From Nitrosococcus watsonii C-113 (lineage in GTDB: Bacteria; Pseudomonadota; Gammaproteobacteria; Nitrosococcales; Nitrosococcaceae), in the NCBI RefSeq assembly GCF_000143085.1, contig NC_014315.1, positions 929,001 to 993,000 of the forward strand: 64,000 bases of DNA, given 5' to 3'. The notes beneath the pieces were generated by a model that ran no database searches, was not told the origin of the DNA, and saw only the letters and a list, made by a program, of their open reading frames with translations. The position numbers were made by a program, and so were the translations under genes. Shown here one piece after another: positions 61,547 to 64,000 of this stretch; position 1 is the first letter of the stretch, and each line of letters begins with the position of its first letter.

Positions 61547-64000
61547 ATGGGAAATATATTGAGAATCGCCCGTAAGGAATTTGCCGGTTTCTTCTCCTCG
61601 CCCACTGCCTTTATTTTTCTCGGTGCTTTTCTGGCAGTGATCTTGTTTATTTTTTTCTGGGTGGAGACTTTCTTTGCCCGTAATATTGCTGATGTGCGGC
61701 CCCTTTTTGAATGGATGCCTTTATTGCTGATTTTCCTGGTGGCAGCCATCACCATGCGGATGTGGTCGGAAGAGCGGCGTACGGGTACGTTGGAATTTTT
61801 GTTGGCCACGCCGGTAAAAAGTTACCAGTTTGTGCTTGGTAAGTTTCTCGCCTGCCTAGGACTGGTGGCTGTGGCATTGCTGCTCACCCTGCCGTTGCCC
61901 TTGCCCGTAAGCTTCCTTGGTCCCCTGGATTGGGGACCGGTATTGGGGGGCTATGTAGCTACCCTGTTTCTAGCGGCAGCCTATGGGGCCATCGGATTAT
62001 TTGTGAGCGCCCGTTCGCCGAACCAGATCGTGAGCTTGATCCTAACCACGGTGGTCTGCGGCGTTTTTTATTTGTTGGGCTCTGATGCTTTAACGGGGTT
62101 GTTCGGCAATCGGGTCTCGGAGTTTCTTCAATTGCTGGGCTCCGGCTCGCGTTTTGACTCTATTACCCGGGGCGTGATTGACCTGCGGGATCTTTACTAT
62201 TATTTGAGCCTAGTCGGCATATTTCTCACCCTCAATGTTTTTGTCTTGGAGTGGCTGCGATGGGCGGGCAACCCTACTAACCCTACCCATCGGCGCTGGG
62301 GTCTTGTAACAGGGCTGTTCGTGGCTAATTTTCTGACCGCTAATTTGTGGCTCGCGCCCCTGGGTGGGGTCCGGGCCGATGTGACCCAAGGTAACGTCTA
62401 TTCTATCTCTGAAGCGACCCGGGGTTACCTAGCGCAATTGCAAGAGCCTATGTTGATTCGTGGCTATTTTAGCGCCCAAACCCATCCCTTGCTGGCGCCC
62501 TTGGTGCCGCGCCTGCGTGATTTGCTGGAAGAATATGCGGTGGCGGGTGAAGGCCGGTTGCGGGTGGAGTTTATCGATCCCCGGGAGCATCCGGAACTGG
62601 AACAGGAAGCCAACGAGAAGTACGGTATTAAGCCGGTACCCTTCCAGTTTGCAAGCAAATATCAATCCTCGGTAGTCAACTCTTACTTCGATATTTTGAT
62701 CCAGTACGGGGATCAGTATCAGGTGTTGGATTTTCGGGATCTCATCGAGATCAAGGTGCAGGGACAAACTGATCTCAGTGTGGATTTGGGTAATCCCGAG
62801 TATAGCTTGACTCAAGCTATCAAGAAGGTGCTCTATGCTTATCGAAGTGCAGGCAATCTATTCGGAAATATCCCCTATCCAGTGCGCTTCAAGGGGTATA
62901 TCTCAGGGAATAAAAAACTACCAGAAGTGCTCCAGACGCTCCGTCAGGATTTGGATGCAGTACTGGATGAATTGCAACGGGAGTCAGGAGGCAAGTTAAC
63001 CGTTGATATTCGCGATCCAGAGGCTGATGGGGGCGCTCTTGCCCAGCAAATTGAGAGCGAGTTTGGTTTTCGTCCCATGGCTGCTAGTTTGCTTGATAGC
63101 AATACCTTTTGGTTTTATATGACCCTTGAAGGAGGGAAGCGCATCATCCAGGTACCTCTGCCGGAAGAATTTAAAAAGGCCGGGCTTGAACGCAGTCTCA
63201 ATGCCGCGCTCAAGCGTTTTTCCCAAGGTTTTCTGAAGACCGTAGCTTTGCATACACCGCCCGCAACGCCCTCTCTGCCCCAGCTTGGTATGATGGGTGG
63301 AGGCGGTAAGCGCTTCAATTTGTTGCGGGACACCCTAGCGGAAGAACACAATGTTATTGCCGCCGATCTTAAGGATGGACAGGTGCCTTTGGATGCCGAT
63401 TTATTACTGCTGGCGGCTCCGGAGACGCTGGATGAGAAACAATTGTTTGCCGTGGATCAGTTCTTAATGCGAGGCGGCACCGTGGTAATGGCTACAGCGC
63501 CCTTTACAGTCGATACCCAACAGGCATTGGCCGCCAAGCCCCACAGCTCAGGGCTGAAAGACTGGTTAGCCCATCAGGGCTTAGTATTTGAAGAACAAAT
63601 GGTGCTTGACCCACAAAACGCGGCCTTTCCTATTCCGGTAGATCGGAATATTGGAGGCTTTGTGGTGAAGGAGACACAGTTGGTGGATTATCCCTACTTT
63701 GTGGATATCCGCAGTGACGGTATGCCTCAGGATAATGCCATCACAGCCGGTCTTAATCAGGTCACGCTAACCTGGGCTTCTCCCATTGCTGTCGATTCGC
63801 AGAAAAATGAGGGACGTAAGGTCATCCCCTTGTTGGAGAGTTCGGAACGATCCTGGACCTCCGATAGCCTTAATATCCAGCCTGATTTCCGTGCCCACGG
63901 CCAACTGGGCTTTCCCGTTGGTGAAAACCCGGGCAGGCGGTTGTTGGGGGTGGCGGTGGAAGGCCGTTTTGATTCCTTTTTTAAGGATAAACCTTCGCCT
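61547..64000 (+). CDS. GldF-GldG type ABC-2 permease fusion, 3' truncated by window end
   Basis: An open frame from ATG 61547 (behind CCAGG; five bases after the ATPase stop) runs without a stop to the window end, 818 codons. The first 240 residues are an ABC-2 permease with about six helices (RIARKEFAGFFSSPTAFIFLGAFLAVILFIFFW, MRMWSEERRTGTLEFLLATPVKSYQFVLGKFLACL). A further helix near residue 260 leads into the GldG domain: VTQGNVYSISEATRGYLAQLQEPMLIRGYFSAQTHPLLAPLVPRLRDLLEEYAV and the later DADLLLLAAPETLDEKQLFAVDQFLMRGGTVVMATAPF. The end of the protein, probably with a final helix, is outside. The fusion of the F and G parts is one continuous frame. Confidence 0.88.
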   Translation, partial: MGNILRIARKEFAGFFSSPTAFIFLGAFLAVILFIFFWVETFFARNIADVRPLFEWMPLLLIFLVAAITMRMWSEERRTGTLEFLLATPVKSYQFVLGKFLACLGLVAVALLLTLPLPLPVSFLGPLDWGPVLGGYVATLFLAAAYGAIGLFVSARSPNQIVSLILTTVVCGVFYLLGSDALTGLFGNRVSEFLQLLGSGSRFDSITRGVIDLRDLYYYLSLVGIFLTLNVFVLEWLRWAGNPTNPTHRRWGLVTGLFVANFLTANLWLAPLGGVRADVTQGNVYSISEATRGYLAQLQEPMLIRGYFSAQTHPLLAPLVPRLRDLLEEYAVAGEGRLRVEFIDPREHPELEQEANEKYGIKPVPFQFASKYQSSVVNSYFDILIQYGDQYQVLDFRDLIEIKVQGQTDLSVDLGNPEYSLTQAIKKVLYAYRSAGNLFGNIPYPVRFKGYISGNKKLPEVLQTLRQDLDAVLDELQRESGGKLTVDIRDPEADGGALAQQIESEFGFRPMAASLLDSNTFWFYMTLEGGKRIIQVPLPEEFKKAGLERSLNAALKRFSQGFLKTVALHTPPATPSLPQLGMMGGGGKRFNLLRDTLAEEHNVIAADLKDGQVPLDADLLLLAAPETLDEKQLFAVDQFLMRGGTVVMATAPFTVDTQQALAAKPHSSGLKDWLAHQGLVFEEQMVLDPQNAAFPIPVDRNIGGFVVKETQLVDYPYFVDIRSDGMPQDNAITAGLNQVTLTWASPIAVDSQKNEGRKVIPLLESSERSWTSDSLNIQPDFRAHGQLGFPVGENPGRRLLGVAVEGRFDSFFKDKPSP

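Overview
The window looks like chromosomal DNA of a polarly flagellated Gram-negative gammaproteobacterium. The evidence is the FlhF/FlhG pair behind a full fliL-to-fliA operon, a sigma-54-type promoter in front of fliL, a NagZ recycling enzyme, lipid A acyltransferase-like and Wzm/Wzt export genes, and Tat and lipoprotein signals. The moderate GC content and the overall gene style fit the Chromatiales, for example a Nitrosococcus-like organism. That placement is an inference from memory of protein style, not a database match.

Layout. 1-4.6 kb: the 3' part of a large envelope protein gene, a lipoprotein alpha/beta hydrolase, then a sulfotransferase and a Kef-type K+/H+ antiporter on the minus strand. 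4.6-6.9 kb: accessory DNA in which a defective IS630-family element with recognisable inverted repeats sits inside an older, frameshifted IS630 relative. 6.9-11.2 kb: a small membrane protein gene (minus), then a tight plus-strand set of L,D-transpeptidase-like gene, two DppB/DppC-type permeases and nagZ, which reads as a cell-wall turnover unit. 11.2-11.5 kb: the 3' tail of a tnpB gene followed by two strong hairpins resembling an IS200/IS605 right end / omega RNA.

11.6-34.6 kb is a large surface-polysaccharide region. It has an ABC-2 exporter (Wzm/Wzt with an extended C-terminal domain), an LpxL-like acyltransferase, a hexapeptide acyltransferase, and a 1256-residue fusion of methyltransferase, coiled coil, GT2 and GT4. 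It also has several more glycosyltransferases, a second methyltransferase, a COG5610-like HAD protein, a protein with a possible PqqD-like N-terminal domain ahead of a GT-A-like region, a secreted subtilase with duplicated C-terminal domains, and a nucleotide-sugar epimerase-like protein. The likely job is synthesis, modification and export of an O-antigen or glycan layer built in the cytoplasm.

34.7-45.9 kb is the late flagellar operon fliL-M-N-O-P-Q-R-flhB-flhA-flhF-flhG-fliA with mostly overlapping genes. After a 300-base non-coding gap comes a DUF2802-type gene that in relatives usually follows the chemotaxis genes. No chemotaxis genes lie in between.

46-64 kb is a mixed region: a membrane-anchored pentapeptide-repeat protein, TerC with a C-terminal PGPGW-like domain, a giant MscK-type mechanosensitive channel, a small-molecule methyltransferase, a VWA/J-domain protein pair, a GlcG-like protein, an SRPBCC protein, a periplasmic sorbosone/glucose dehydrogenase-like beta-propeller, a Tat-exported PhoX-type phosphatase, and at the right edge a GldA-like ATPase with a GldF-GldG permease fusion that runs off the window. 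Two diverged copies of a roughly 280-290 base repeat lie at 47.3 and 57.6 kb. I saw no rRNA, tRNA, CRISPR array or complete prophage.
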